Positions 1 through 7,356 of a stretch of DNA of 13,325 bases are shown one piece after another. This DNA comes from an uncultured Lachnospiraceae bacterium (GTDB lineage Bacteria > Bacillota > Clostridia > Lachnospirales > Lachnospiraceae). The first letter of the stretch is position 1, and each line of letters opens with the position of its first letter. A model generated the notes under the pieces. It had not been told where the DNA came from. It did not search any database and saw only the letters and a list, made by a program, of their open reading frames with translations. The stretch spans positions 1-13,325 of the forward strand of contig CAJTVT010000037.1 in assembly GCA_910580015.1 (NCBI GenBank), given 5' to 3'. Both the position numbers and the translations under genes were made by a program.

Positions 1-110
1 CTAAATTTCCATCTGCCACGTTGTCATCAATCGTTGTAACCCTCGTTACAACTCAATCTTGCGCCTTGCAGATGACAATTTATCCTGCGTAAAATTCTGC
101 GATATTTAAC
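1..110. repeat. Structured intergenic element, possible dispersed repeat
   Basis: No convincing gene is seen here, but the segment is dense in inverted repeats. A perfect 8-bp hairpin sits at 33-40/45-52 (GTTGTAAC, loop CCTC, GTTACAAC). An outer stem pairs 10-16 (CATCTGC) with 68-74 (GCAGATG) and continues, after two mismatches, as 2-7 with 77-82. A second 8-bp pairing, 21-28 (TTGTCATC) with 71-78 (GATGACAA), uses part of the same right arm, so the two outer stems exclude each other. CTGCG also occurs twice (85-89, 97-101). The organisation resembles intergenic repeat elements of clostridial genomes; that it is repeated elsewhere is inference. The left boundary may lie outside the window. Confidence 0.45.
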
Positions 111-143
111 CGCCAGAGTAATAATTCAAAAATCACAACAAAT

Positions 144-189
144 AGGGTGACCAAACCATTGATTAAAAAATCATAAGTGTGGTCACCCT
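144..189. terminator. Nested inverted repeat, probable bidirectional terminator
   Basis: A perfect 10-bp inverted repeat joins 144-153 (AGGGTGACCA) to 180-189 (TGGTCACCCT). Its 26-nt loop contains a smaller hairpin, TGATT at 160-164 with AATCA at 169-173. On the plus strand the stem is followed at once by GTTTTTATACTTTT. On the minus strand it is followed by ATTTGTTGTGATTTTT, which is less uniform. It lies about 100 bp beyond the stop codon of the lipoprotein gene at 290, so it is the best candidate end of the long leftward operon. It could equally stop rightward transcription entering from beyond position 1. Confidence 0.55.
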
Positions 190-289
190 GTTTTTATACT
201 TTTATATGTGTCTGTTCCATATGGATGATACTAAAACTGAAACGGAAATTGTTTTGTTATACACAATAAATTTTTGTCAAGCCCATAAA

Positions 290-1318
290 TTACCAGTTAC
301 AATATTTCTCATAAACCTGAAAAAATTTGTCTGTTTTCACCTCATCATTGACTTCCACTCGGACGCTCTGCCAAACTTTTTCATTGAACTCAGAAGACAA
401 TCCTGTCAAAAACTCTTGATATACATCGTCAAATGCTTCTTTCCTGCGATTTTCTAAAATTACAGATTTGTTTGCATCTGTTTTATCTTGGTCATAATGG
501 TTGATACATTTGATAAAATAGAATCCATTGTCTGTTTTAATTTTACCACTGACCTGATCATTCTCTAAGGCAAATGCTTTATTTGCCACTTCTTTTGCAA
601 CATCATTCTTTCCAAATGATACATCTGTGTCAGCAGCTTCATTATATAGATTGGCAACTGCTAGAAAATCGTTCCCCTCTTTCAGTTGCTGCTCTACTTC
701 CTTAGCCTTCTTTTTATCCAAAACAAAGATCTGCTGCGCATCCATCACTCTAGCCTCTTCATCACTCACCTCGTCATCTACTCCCTGGGTCAAAAATGTA
801 TATAGCTTATTGGCAAGCCCATAGCGCGTGTACAATTTCTCAATATCAGACTGTCGAACCTGCATATAATCTCTCTCTGCTTCATTTAAAGAATCAAAAT
901 AGTCTTTTGCCGCCCGCTTAATCTTTGACTTCTCTTCATTTGTTAATGAAATCTCCTTCTCCTTGGCTAAATCATCCATTGCCATAATCTGAGCTAGTCT
1001 AGAGATTGTCAAATCCTTTACATAAGTTTCCAGATCCTGTTCCAAAGAATCCAGTTCCCACAAATCAATCCCATACATGGTCGCATACATATTTTGATAA
1101 TTCGTCAATATAACCCTGGCCTGAGGCAATGTACAGACTTCCTCTCGGATCTTGAACACTTCGTCCCCGATAAAATCTGAGCTTACCACCAACTCAGCAT
1201 CTCCCATTTTACATGCTGATAAATTTACTAAAAGCAGGGCACAGATTGCCAATACTTTCCATTTTCGATCTGTTCTCATTTGTAACCTCACTTTGCTTTG
1301 TTTTATCCTGCAATTCAT
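290..1318 (-). CDS. PrsA/PpiC-like peptidylprolyl isomerase-family lipoprotein
   Basis: A predicted lipoprotein on the outer face of the membrane, related to the SurA/PrsA foldases that help secreted proteins fold. The signal peptide ends in the lipobox LSAC with the lipidated cysteine at residue 36. A helical SurA-N-like segment follows (about 60-180), then a parvulin-like domain (about 190-275) with the patterns AQQIFV, GNDFLAVA, FALENDQVSGKI and GFYFIK, and a charged C-terminal tail. The two histidines usual in parvulins (in A-x-HIL and GYHIIK) are Q196 and Y267 here, so isomerase activity is doubtful and a chaperone role is more likely. Two starts are possible. Met1 (1318) has GAGAGG six bases upstream, just after the stop of the preceding gene. 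Met14 (1279) has TGAGG six bases upstream and gives a more typical short signal peptide. It is the last gene of the leftward operon. Confidence 0.85.
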   Translation of the reverse strand: MNCRIKQSKVRLQMRTDRKWKVLAICALLLVNLSACKMGDAELVVSSDFIGDEVFKIREEVCTLPQARVILTNYQNMYATMYGIDLWELDSLEQDLETYVKDLTISRLAQIMAMDDLAKEKEISLTNEEKSKIKRAAKDYFDSLNEAERDYMQVRQSDIEKLYTRYGLANKLYTFLTQGVDDEVSDEEARVMDAQQIFVLDKKKAKEVEQQLKEGNDFLAVANLYNEAADTDVSFGKNDVAKEVANKAFALENDQVSGKIKTDNGFYFIKCINHYDQDKTDANKSVILENRRKEAFDDVYQEFLTGLSSEFNEKVWQSVRVEVNDEVKTDKFFQVYEKYCNW

Positions 1319-1332
1319 TTGAAACCTCTCTA

Positions 1333-2727
1333 TTACAATGTTTCCAAAATACTGCGGGCAACACTTAAGCCATTGGCTGATGCCTGCTGTAGACCTCGTG
1401 TAACAGACGCACCATCACCGATTGCACGTAACCTTGGGATATTTGTTTCAAACTGTTGATTCACCACCACTTTATTTGAGTAAAATTTCACTTCTACTCC
1501 ATAAAGCAACGTTTCATCGCTGGCAATTCCAGGAGTCACTTTATCCAAAGCTAAAATCATCTCCTCAATATCCACCATAATCCGATGTGGGAATACTAAA
1601 GACAAATCCCCTGGAACCGCATCCTTTAAAGTGGGAATTAAATTATTCCTACACAAACGCTCCTCTGTGGTCCGTCTACCTCTGCGAAAATCTCCAAAAG
1701 TTTGAACCAAAATCCTTCCATCACATAACATATTGGAAAGCTGGGCTATCTGTTTGCCATACTCAATCGGTGTTTTAAAAGGTTTTGTAAAATTTTTCGA
1801 TACCAGCAACGCGAAATTGGTATTATTTGTTTTTAAATCATTAGACTTATAGGCATGGCCGTTCACTACTGCAAGTCCATTCTCATAATATTCTGTCGCC
1901 ACCTCACCAGAAGGATTGGTACAAAAGGTTCGTACTTTATCATCAAATGTAGGTGTATAATATACCAATTTAGCCTCATAGAGATTACGGTTTAAAAAAT
2001 CCATCACCTCATCCCGGACTTCCACGCGAACTCCGATATCGACCGTTCCCACTTTCGTCTCAATTCCATGTTCTTTGCAGATATGACTGAACCAATCTGC
2101 CCCCTCCCTTCCAACGGCACAGACAACTTCTCTTCCATAATAGTTCTCTCCCTCTTTTGTCACCACCCCAATAGCCTGTCCATCTTCAACCAGCACATTT
2201 TTTACCATCGTACAAAACTTCATCTCCACACCTTGTTCCAGAAGATACTTCTGTAGACGATTGTAGATTTTATATCCCTCTTCTGTACCTAAATGACGAA
2301 TTGGACACTCCACAAGTTTTAAATTGGCATTGATGGCCTTTCTTCGGATTTCCCAGATCTCTTTTTCTTTCCCTACCCCATATATACTACTATCTGCTCC
2401 AAATTTTAAATAAATTTCATCCGATTCCTGGATCAATTCCACTGCTTTTTCATATCCAAGTATTTCTGGTAAATTACCACCTACATCTGGGGATAACGAT
2501 AATTTTCCATCTGAAAAAGCCCCTGCTCCTGCAAAACCCGTAGTGATAGAACAGGGCCTACATCCCACACAGACCTTTGTCTTTCGTTTGGGGCATTGAC
2601 GATCTTCTATTCTTCTGCCCTTTTCCACCATCAATACCCTAAGTTTCGGCCGCTGGCGAATCAGCTCATATGCGCAGAAAATTCCAGAAGGTCCAGCTCC
2701 CACAATAATTACATCATACTGTTTCAT
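1333..2727 (-). CDS. NAD(P)/FAD-dependent dehydrogenase (COG2509-like)
   Basis: A cytoplasmic flavoprotein oxidoreductase of the family annotated as FAD-dependent dehydrogenases; the substrate is not known to me. The N-terminus MKQYDVIIVGAGPSG is a Rossmann dinucleotide-binding motif (GAGPSG, residues 10-15). The C-terminus carries the second flavin-contact region AIGDGASVTRGLQQASANG (about 435-453), which typically closes over the FAD. Between them lies a cysteine cluster, C45, C53, C56 and C59 (C-x7-C-x2-C-x2-C), followed by a glycine-rich stretch (FAGAGAFSDGKLS). I chose the start at 2727 because GGAG lies six bases upstream of that ATG. An in-frame ATG at 2739 would add four residues but has only AGGA two or three bases away. 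The length (464 residues) and both flavin motifs look complete. The gene starts 22 bp after the acidic small protein and ends 14 bp before the lipoprotein gene, so co-transcription is likely. Confidence 0.88.
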   Translation of the reverse strand: MKQYDVIIVGAGPSGIFCAYELIRQRPKLRVLMVEKGRRIEDRQCPKRKTKVCVGCRPCSITTGFAGAGAFSDGKLSLSPDVGGNLPEILGYEKAVELIQESDEIYLKFGADSSIYGVGKEKEIWEIRRKAINANLKLVECPIRHLGTEEGYKIYNRLQKYLLEQGVEMKFCTMVKNVLVEDGQAIGVVTKEGENYYGREVVCAVGREGADWFSHICKEHGIETKVGTVDIGVRVEVRDEVMDFLNRNLYEAKLVYYTPTFDDKVRTFCTNPSGEVATEYYENGLAVVNGHAYKSNDLKTNNTNFALLVSKNFTKPFKTPIEYGKQIAQLSNMLCDGRILVQTFGDFRRGRRTTEERLCRNNLIPTLKDAVPGDLSLVFPHRIMVDIEEMILALDKVTPGIASDETLLYGVEVKFYSNKVVVNQQFETNIPRLRAIGDGASVTRGLQQASANGLSVARSILETL

Positions 2728-2733
2728 ATCTGT

Positions 2734-2737
2734 CTCC
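2734..2737 (-). promoter_or_regulatory. Ribosome binding site deciding the dehydrogenase start
   Basis: On the minus strand GGAG precedes the ATG at 2727 by six bases (spacer ACAGAT). The competing ATG at 2739 overlaps this site (ATGGAG) and itself has only a poorly spaced AGGA. This favours the shorter product, which begins directly at the Rossmann fold. Confidence 0.7.
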
Positions 2738-2749
2738 ATTTCCTAAATC

Positions 2750-3013
2750 TTACACTTCCACTACCAGAAATCTACCATCTGGCAAGGAAAAAACTTCGGA
2801 TGCATCTTCCAATTCTTCGTTACTCATCTGGGCAATGTCAACCCCCTCATCCTGAAAGTATGCCCGTACCTCTTTGATATTTTTACACACCACTGCCATA
2901 CAATCCTCTAAAAATTCTTCCGCTTCCTCAAGGTTCCTCGCCACCGTCTCATCCAAAAGCTGTGATTGGTTAGCCAAAAAATACTCCAAACATACCTCAT
3001 CATATTGCCCCAT
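2750..3013 (-). CDS. Acidic 87-residue protein of unknown function
   Basis: I do not recognise a named family. The start is well supported: AGGAGG lies seven bases upstream of the ATG, and the reading frame is intact between maf (47 bp upstream) and the dehydrogenase (22 bp downstream). The protein is strongly acidic, with 22 Asp/Glu against 5 Lys/Arg. It has three cysteines (C8, C38, C43), no signal peptide and no membrane segment. Residues 20-56 look helical (repeated EE pairs, ARNLEEAEEFLEDC). The end is a compact strand-turn-strand (VFSLPDGRFLVVEV) of a kind common in small cytosolic domains. Its position suggests co-expression with its neighbours, but no function can be assigned. Confidence 0.8.
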   Translation of the reverse strand: MGQYDEVCLEYFLANQSQLLDETVARNLEEAEEFLEDCMAVVCKNIKEVRAYFQDEGVDIAQMSNEELEDASEVFSLPDGRFLVVEV

Positions 3014-3060
3014 AAATAATTCCTCCTATATCCCTATGATTCTCTATGATAGTATGAATC

Positions 3061-3648
3061 TTATAAAATTTCAATGCCTGATTGTTGCAATACCTGAAAA
3101 ATTCTGGCTACGGGCAGACCTACCACATTATTATAGTCCCCCTGTATGGACTCAATGTAAACCGCACATTTCCCTTGAATCGCATATGCCCCAGCCTTAT
3201 CCATAGGCTCTCCAGTGCTGATATAGGATAAGATCTGCCGTTTATTCATTGGATACATTGTCACTTTCGTCTCTTCATAGAAAGTCTGGCATTGCTGCCT
3301 GCCTCCCTCTCTGATAATCATGGCGACTCCAGTAAACACACTATGGGTATTGCCCGAAAGTGTCTCCAGCATACATTGTGCATCCTGTTCGTCCTTAGGT
3401 TTACCCAAAATCTGATTTCCATAAGCCACCACTGTATCTGCTCCAAGGACTATAATATTATCATCTTGAACTCGCTCAGCTATCTCCTGCGCTTTTTGCC
3501 TGGATAACTCTAGGACCACTTGTTCAGGGCTGTCTTTTGAAATAATTTCTTCCCCCTGGGCAGGAATCACTTCAAACTCTGCACCAATCTGTTCCAGCAA
3601 TTCCCTCCTTCTGGGAGATGCGGATGCTAAAATAAGTCTATGTTTCAT
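3061..3648 (-). CDS. maf: Maf-family nucleoside triphosphate pyrophosphatase
   Basis: A cytoplasmic house-cleaning enzyme that hydrolyses nucleoside triphosphates to the monophosphate and pyrophosphate. Gram-positive Maf proteins are best known for dTTP, UTP and modified pyrimidines, and in some species for an effect on septation. The N-terminal signature SASPRRRELL (residues 9-18) is intact, as are GADTVV with the likely catalytic base D71, LGKP with K83, the SGNTHSVFTGVA strand (98-109), and the closing GDYNNVVGLPVA. At 195 residues it is the usual family size. AGGA lies seven bases upstream of the ATG. It follows addA after 25 bp, so it probably shares that transcript. Exact nucleotide preference cannot be read from the sequence. 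Confidence 0.96.
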   Translation of the reverse strand: MKHRLILASASPRRRELLEQIGAEFEVIPAQGEEIISKDSPEQVVLELSRQKAQEIAERVQDDNIIVLGADTVVAYGNQILGKPKDEQDAQCMLETLSGNTHSVFTGVAMIIREGGRQQCQTFYEETKVTMYPMNKRQILSYISTGEPMDKAGAYAIQGKCAVYIESIQGDYNNVVGLPVARIFQVLQQSGIEIL

Positions 3649-3673
3649 TTTTCAATCCTTTCTGATTTTTGTA

Positions 3674-6600
3674 TCATACCCAAACAGTCTCACCCAGACA
3701 AAAGGAGTACAAAATTCTCTCTTTCACTGGCTTTCCCAAAGCCCGTTCTATCGCCTCCTGATACAACTCCATCTGTCTCTTGTAGCGTTCGGATAATTCA
3801 CTTCCAGTCTCAACCTTGTCTGTCTTATAATCCAACAGAACAATACCATCTGCTTCTTCGAAAAACACGTCTATAATCCCCTGAATCAGCATCATTTCGT
3901 CACTGTCACTCTCCTCCAACACTTCTCTTGCTGGTTTTCCCATCACAAATGGCTTTTCTTTGTAAAGTCTTCCTCTGTTTGCCGCTTCCTGCATGCGTCG
4001 CACCAAAGGCGTATTCAGAAAACGCCTCAATGCAGATACATTAACTAAATTCATCAACTCCTCTTCCATTCTTTTTTGTTCGGTGATGGATTGAAGTTGT
4101 CTTTTTAAGGTACTTGGTTCTTTTGTAAAATCATAACACTCCAATACCCGATGCATAGCAGTTCCTCTCTTTGTTCCCAAATTTTCCTCTTGAATCCCTT
4201 CCATGAATGCCGGAATATAGGCTTGTTGTTCTTCCTGTTTTTTATTTTCCCAATCTAGCTGCTGTACTTGCTCTTCCTCAATGAGATGATCCACTGCACG
4301 ATGCTTTAATTCAGAGACAGACATCTTCGTTCGCATAACGGTTTCTTCTTGATAAGGATATTGATAAGACATTCGCTCTGCAACTTTTTCCTGCCATTTA
4401 TGATCCGCATTTTGCAGTCTTGCAAATAACTCGATTTTCGTCAATTCTTCCTCTGCTCTATGCAATTCTTGGGCATTCTCAAGTTCTGCCTGACGAACCA
4501 AACATACTGGATATTTGTCTGGATACGTGGCACATGCCATCAAAATAAATTGCAAAAAAGTATTAGCGTTGAGTCGTCTCAGAAAAGAAAGACATTCCTG
4601 TTCTGATAAAACCTTTTGCACTCCAAGTTTTAATTCCTCAAGCTTCTCTTCTGCCTTTTTCAAAATCCCTGTAAGAATCAACTTCTCCTTTGCTCTGGTA
4701 AGAGCAACATACAGCACACGCAACTCTTCACCAGTATTTTCCATGGAAATTTTCCTGGCCAAAAGTTGTCTGGTAAATCCAGGAACTTTTAATCTGCGTT
4801 TTAAATCTGTCATATCCATACCAATGCCAAGACTTGGATGAAGTACCACCCGCTCTCTGATATCCTGATTATTAAACATTTTCCCCAAACCAGAGACAAA
4901 CACCACTGGAAATTCTAGTCCTTTGCTCTTATGAATGCTCATTATTCGCACAGCATCCTCTGTCTCTTCCCCTTCTGCCATGGGAAAATCCACTTCATAC
5001 TTTTGAAGCTGTTCCATATAACGTACAAAATGAAATAATCCCCGATAACTGGTTTTTTCATAGGCAATGGCTTTCTCGACCAGCATTTCTAAATTGGCTT
5101 TTCTCACTTCTCCATCTGGTAATGCATATACATACGACAAATATCCGGTTTCCTCCAACATCTCATATAATAGCTGGTGAATGGGTGTGTAACTAACTTT
5201 TTTTCTAAATTTCTGAAATAATTTCAAAAATTTCTGGAGTTTTTCTTTCGACTGAATCGACAATTGTATGTTTTCTGATTTTTGTTCCTGTGGTATTTCC
5301 TCAATAGCTGTTTCCTTCTCAGAAAATTCTGTACACGGATCTTTTGGCATTTCATTCAGTGCCGCCTGATAAAAATTACCTTCTGGAAATTGCAACCGCA
5401 AAATTGCCAGTTCCTCCCCTGTAAGCCCTCCCAAAGGAGATGTCAGCACCGCCGCCATGGGGATATCCTGTCTTGGGTTATCCAGAATTCTTAAAAAATT
5501 AAGAACTGTCTGTACTTCTATAGCAGAAAAATATCCCGTTCCGGCGGAAGCTCTTGCTGGAATTCCCATTTCTCCCAAAACTTTCACAAATGTATCTGCC
5601 CATCCCCCTAGAGAACGTAAAAGAATCACGATATCCGAATACTGTATTTTCCGCAAGCTTCCCTTATGGTGATCATCTGGCATTTTTTCTGTCACAATCT
5701 GTTCTTTTATTAAGCTACGAATTTTCGTTCCTACAGCCCTAGCCTCCAGCTCTTTCGTCTTAACATCTTGATTCCCCTCCTCTGGCTGAATTACCATCAA
5801 CTCCGTATCAAACATCCCTGGCGTCCCTTTGGGAAACACAGCTCCTGGATACAAGGCTGCCTGATCGTCATAAGAAATATTTCCAATGTCTTGATTCATG
5901 ATTTTTCGAAAAATATCATTTACTGTTTCCAACACTTCTGTGCGACTACGAAAATTCTTATGTAGATCGATTCGTTGATTTTCGCTTTCTTCCAACGTGT
6001 ATGTATTATATTTTTCCATAAACAATTCTGGTCTTGCCATTCTGAATCGATAGATACTCTGTTTTACGTCACCTACCATAAAAATATTGTGCCCACCTTC
6101 TGTTTCCTTTGATACTGCGCGCAAAATTGTTTCCTGTACATTGTTGGAATCCTGGTATTCATCAATCATAATTTCCTGATAATTTTTCGCCAGTTCTTCC
6201 GCTGTCTTGCTAGGAAGACGCGTGTCCTCATCCACTAAAATCTTCAGTGCAAAATGCTCTAAGTCATTAAAATCTAATATATTTTTTTCCCTTTTTTTCT
6301 CTGAAAATGCATGGATAAATGCGATCGTAACCTCTATCAACATATCTGCAACAGAGCAGCAGCTAGTTAAATCCTTTCTCATTTCCTCTGGGCTTTGGAA
6401 AAAAAACTGTTCTGTTATCTTTTTCATAGAAGCTTTCACCTCATTGCGCAATTTCTGCACCTGATTCTTTTTCTCCGAATCACCCGTAAACTTTCGCAAA
6501 GCGGGCAGGCGTTTAAAAGAAAAACTTCGGATTTTCTCATAATATTCCTGATATGATTGACTCTGTCCAATCTGCTCCATTGCCAACGCTTCCTGCTCCA

Positions 6601-7351
6601 TCAACTCCGCATAGGCACAAGGACCGTCTTCCATAAGACTGATAAACTGACACTGCCTTATCTGTGCCGCCCACTGAGTGGTAAGATTTTCCAGATAATC
6701 CAACAATTCCGCTGTCATCGCCAATCTATCAAACTCTTCCTGGCTTGCCACATGAAAAGGCTCTTTGCAGTTTGTAAGCCACTCCTCCACCCAGGGATCA
6801 CTCATAGCAAACGTAAACAATCTTAAAATGGTGTCTTTTAGTGGCTGATCTGTTTTCCCTGTAGCAATGGTTTCAGAAAGCGCCAAAAAATCAGAGTTCC
6901 CCTCCTGATAATACTCTTCCAACACTTGATCCAACACATCACTTTGCAAAAGTTTTAATTCTCCTTCTTCTGCCACCCTGAAATCAGGATCTAATTCAAT
7001 TCTATGAAAGTAATTTCGAATCACATACAGGCAAAAACTGTGTATCGTCGTAATCTGTGCATTATGTAATAAAGTCTGTTGTCGTTGCAGATGAACGTTT
7101 CCTGGCTGGTGCTCCAAGGCTGCTGCAATGGCAAGTCCAATCCTTTCCCGCATTTCCGCCGCTGCTGCATTGGTAAAAGTTACAATCAGCAGCCTGTCTA
7201 TATCAAGTGGTTCCTTGACATCTGTAATTTTTTGAATAATGCGCTCCACCAAGACGGCTGTTTTCCCGCTTCCTGCTGCTGCTGAAACCAACAAGTTCCT
7301 GCTGCGTAAGCTGATTACCTGCCTCTGCTGCTGTGTCCACTTCTTTTCCAT
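3674..7351 (-). CDS. addA: AddA, helicase-nuclease subunit A
   Basis: The ATP-driven 3'-5' helicase and nuclease subunit of AddAB, the Gram-positive counterpart of RecBCD. It unwinds and trims double-strand break ends to make a 3' tail for RecA. All UvrD/Rep-type motifs are visible: Walker A SAAAGSGKT (K30), motif II MIDEYQD (D397, E398), motif III GDVKQSIYRFR (427-437), NFRSR (466-470), motif V IMSIHKSKGLEFP (803-815) and motif VI ELRVLYVALTRAKE (876-889). The C-terminal RecB-like nuclease is complete, with H1067, D1161, D1174 and K1176 (GTAMHRVLE, GIIDVFF, LLDYKTD). At 1225 residues it is of normal length. The stretch 673-710 is a charged, low-complexity linker. The start lies five bases after the addB stop, and its AGGAGGAG site is inside the last addB codons, which points to coupled translation and balanced subunit production. 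Confidence 0.98.
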   Translation of the reverse strand: MEKKWTQQQRQVISLRSRNLLVSAAAGSGKTAVLVERIIQKITDVKEPLDIDRLLIVTFTNAAAAEMRERIGLAIAAALEHQPGNVHLQRQQTLLHNAQITTIHSFCLYVIRNYFHRIELDPDFRVAEEGELKLLQSDVLDQVLEEYYQEGNSDFLALSETIATGKTDQPLKDTILRLFTFAMSDPWVEEWLTNCKEPFHVASQEEFDRLAMTAELLDYLENLTTQWAAQIRQCQFISLMEDGPCAYAELMEQEALAMEQIGQSQSYQEYYEKIRSFSFKRLPALRKFTGDSEKKNQVQKLRNEVKASMKKITEQFFFQSPEEMRKDLTSCCSVADMLIEVTIAFIHAFSEKKREKNILDFNDLEHFALKILVDEDTRLPSKTAEELAKNYQEIMIDEYQDSNNVQETILRAVSKETEGGHNIFMVGDVKQSIYRFRMARPELFMEKYNTYTLEESENQRIDLHKNFRSRTEVLETVNDIFRKIMNQDIGNISYDDQAALYPGAVFPKGTPGMFDTELMVIQPEEGNQDVKTKELEARAVGTKIRSLIKEQIVTEKMPDDHHKGSLRKIQYSDIVILLRSLGGWADTFVKVLGEMGIPARASAGTGYFSAIEVQTVLNFLRILDNPRQDIPMAAVLTSPLGGLTGEELAILRLQFPEGNFYQAALNEMPKDPCTEFSEKETAIEEIPQEQKSENIQLSIQSKEKLQKFLKLFQKFRKKVSYTPIHQLLYEMLEETGYLSYVYALPDGEVRKANLEMLVEKAIAYEKTSYRGLFHFVRYMEQLQKYEVDFPMAEGEETEDAVRIMSIHKSKGLEFPVVFVSGLGKMFNNQDIRERVVLHPSLGIGMDMTDLKRRLKVPGFTRQLLARKISMENTGEELRVLYVALTRAKEKLILTGILKKAEEKLEELKLGVQKVLSEQECLSFLRRLNANTFLQFILMACATYPDKYPVCLVRQAELENAQELHRAEEELTKIELFARLQNADHKWQEKVAERMSYQYPYQEETVMRTKMSVSELKHRAVDHLIEEEQVQQLDWENKKQEEQQAYIPAFMEGIQEENLGTKRGTAMHRVLECYDFTKEPSTLKRQLQSITEQKRMEEELMNLVNVSALRRFLNTPLVRRMQEAANRGRLYKEKPFVMGKPAREVLEESDSDEMMLIQGIIDVFFEEADGIVLLDYKTDKVETGSELSERYKRQMELYQEAIERALGKPVKERILYSFCLGETVWV

Positions 7352-7356
7352 GCCGC

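Noticed and set aside
252..280. A minus-strand TTGACA (275-280) just beyond the lipoprotein gene, possibly a promoter for a gene to the left.
   Set aside because: No acceptable -10 box lies at 16-18 bp; the nearest TATAAC is only 13 bp away. The terminator-like hairpin at 144-189 would block the transcript.
1..289. A CRISPR array, tRNA or known riboswitch in the non-coding left end.
   Set aside because: There are no regularly spaced direct repeats, no cloverleaf with a CCA-adjacent acceptor stem, and no riboswitch core that I recognise; only inverted repeats are seen.
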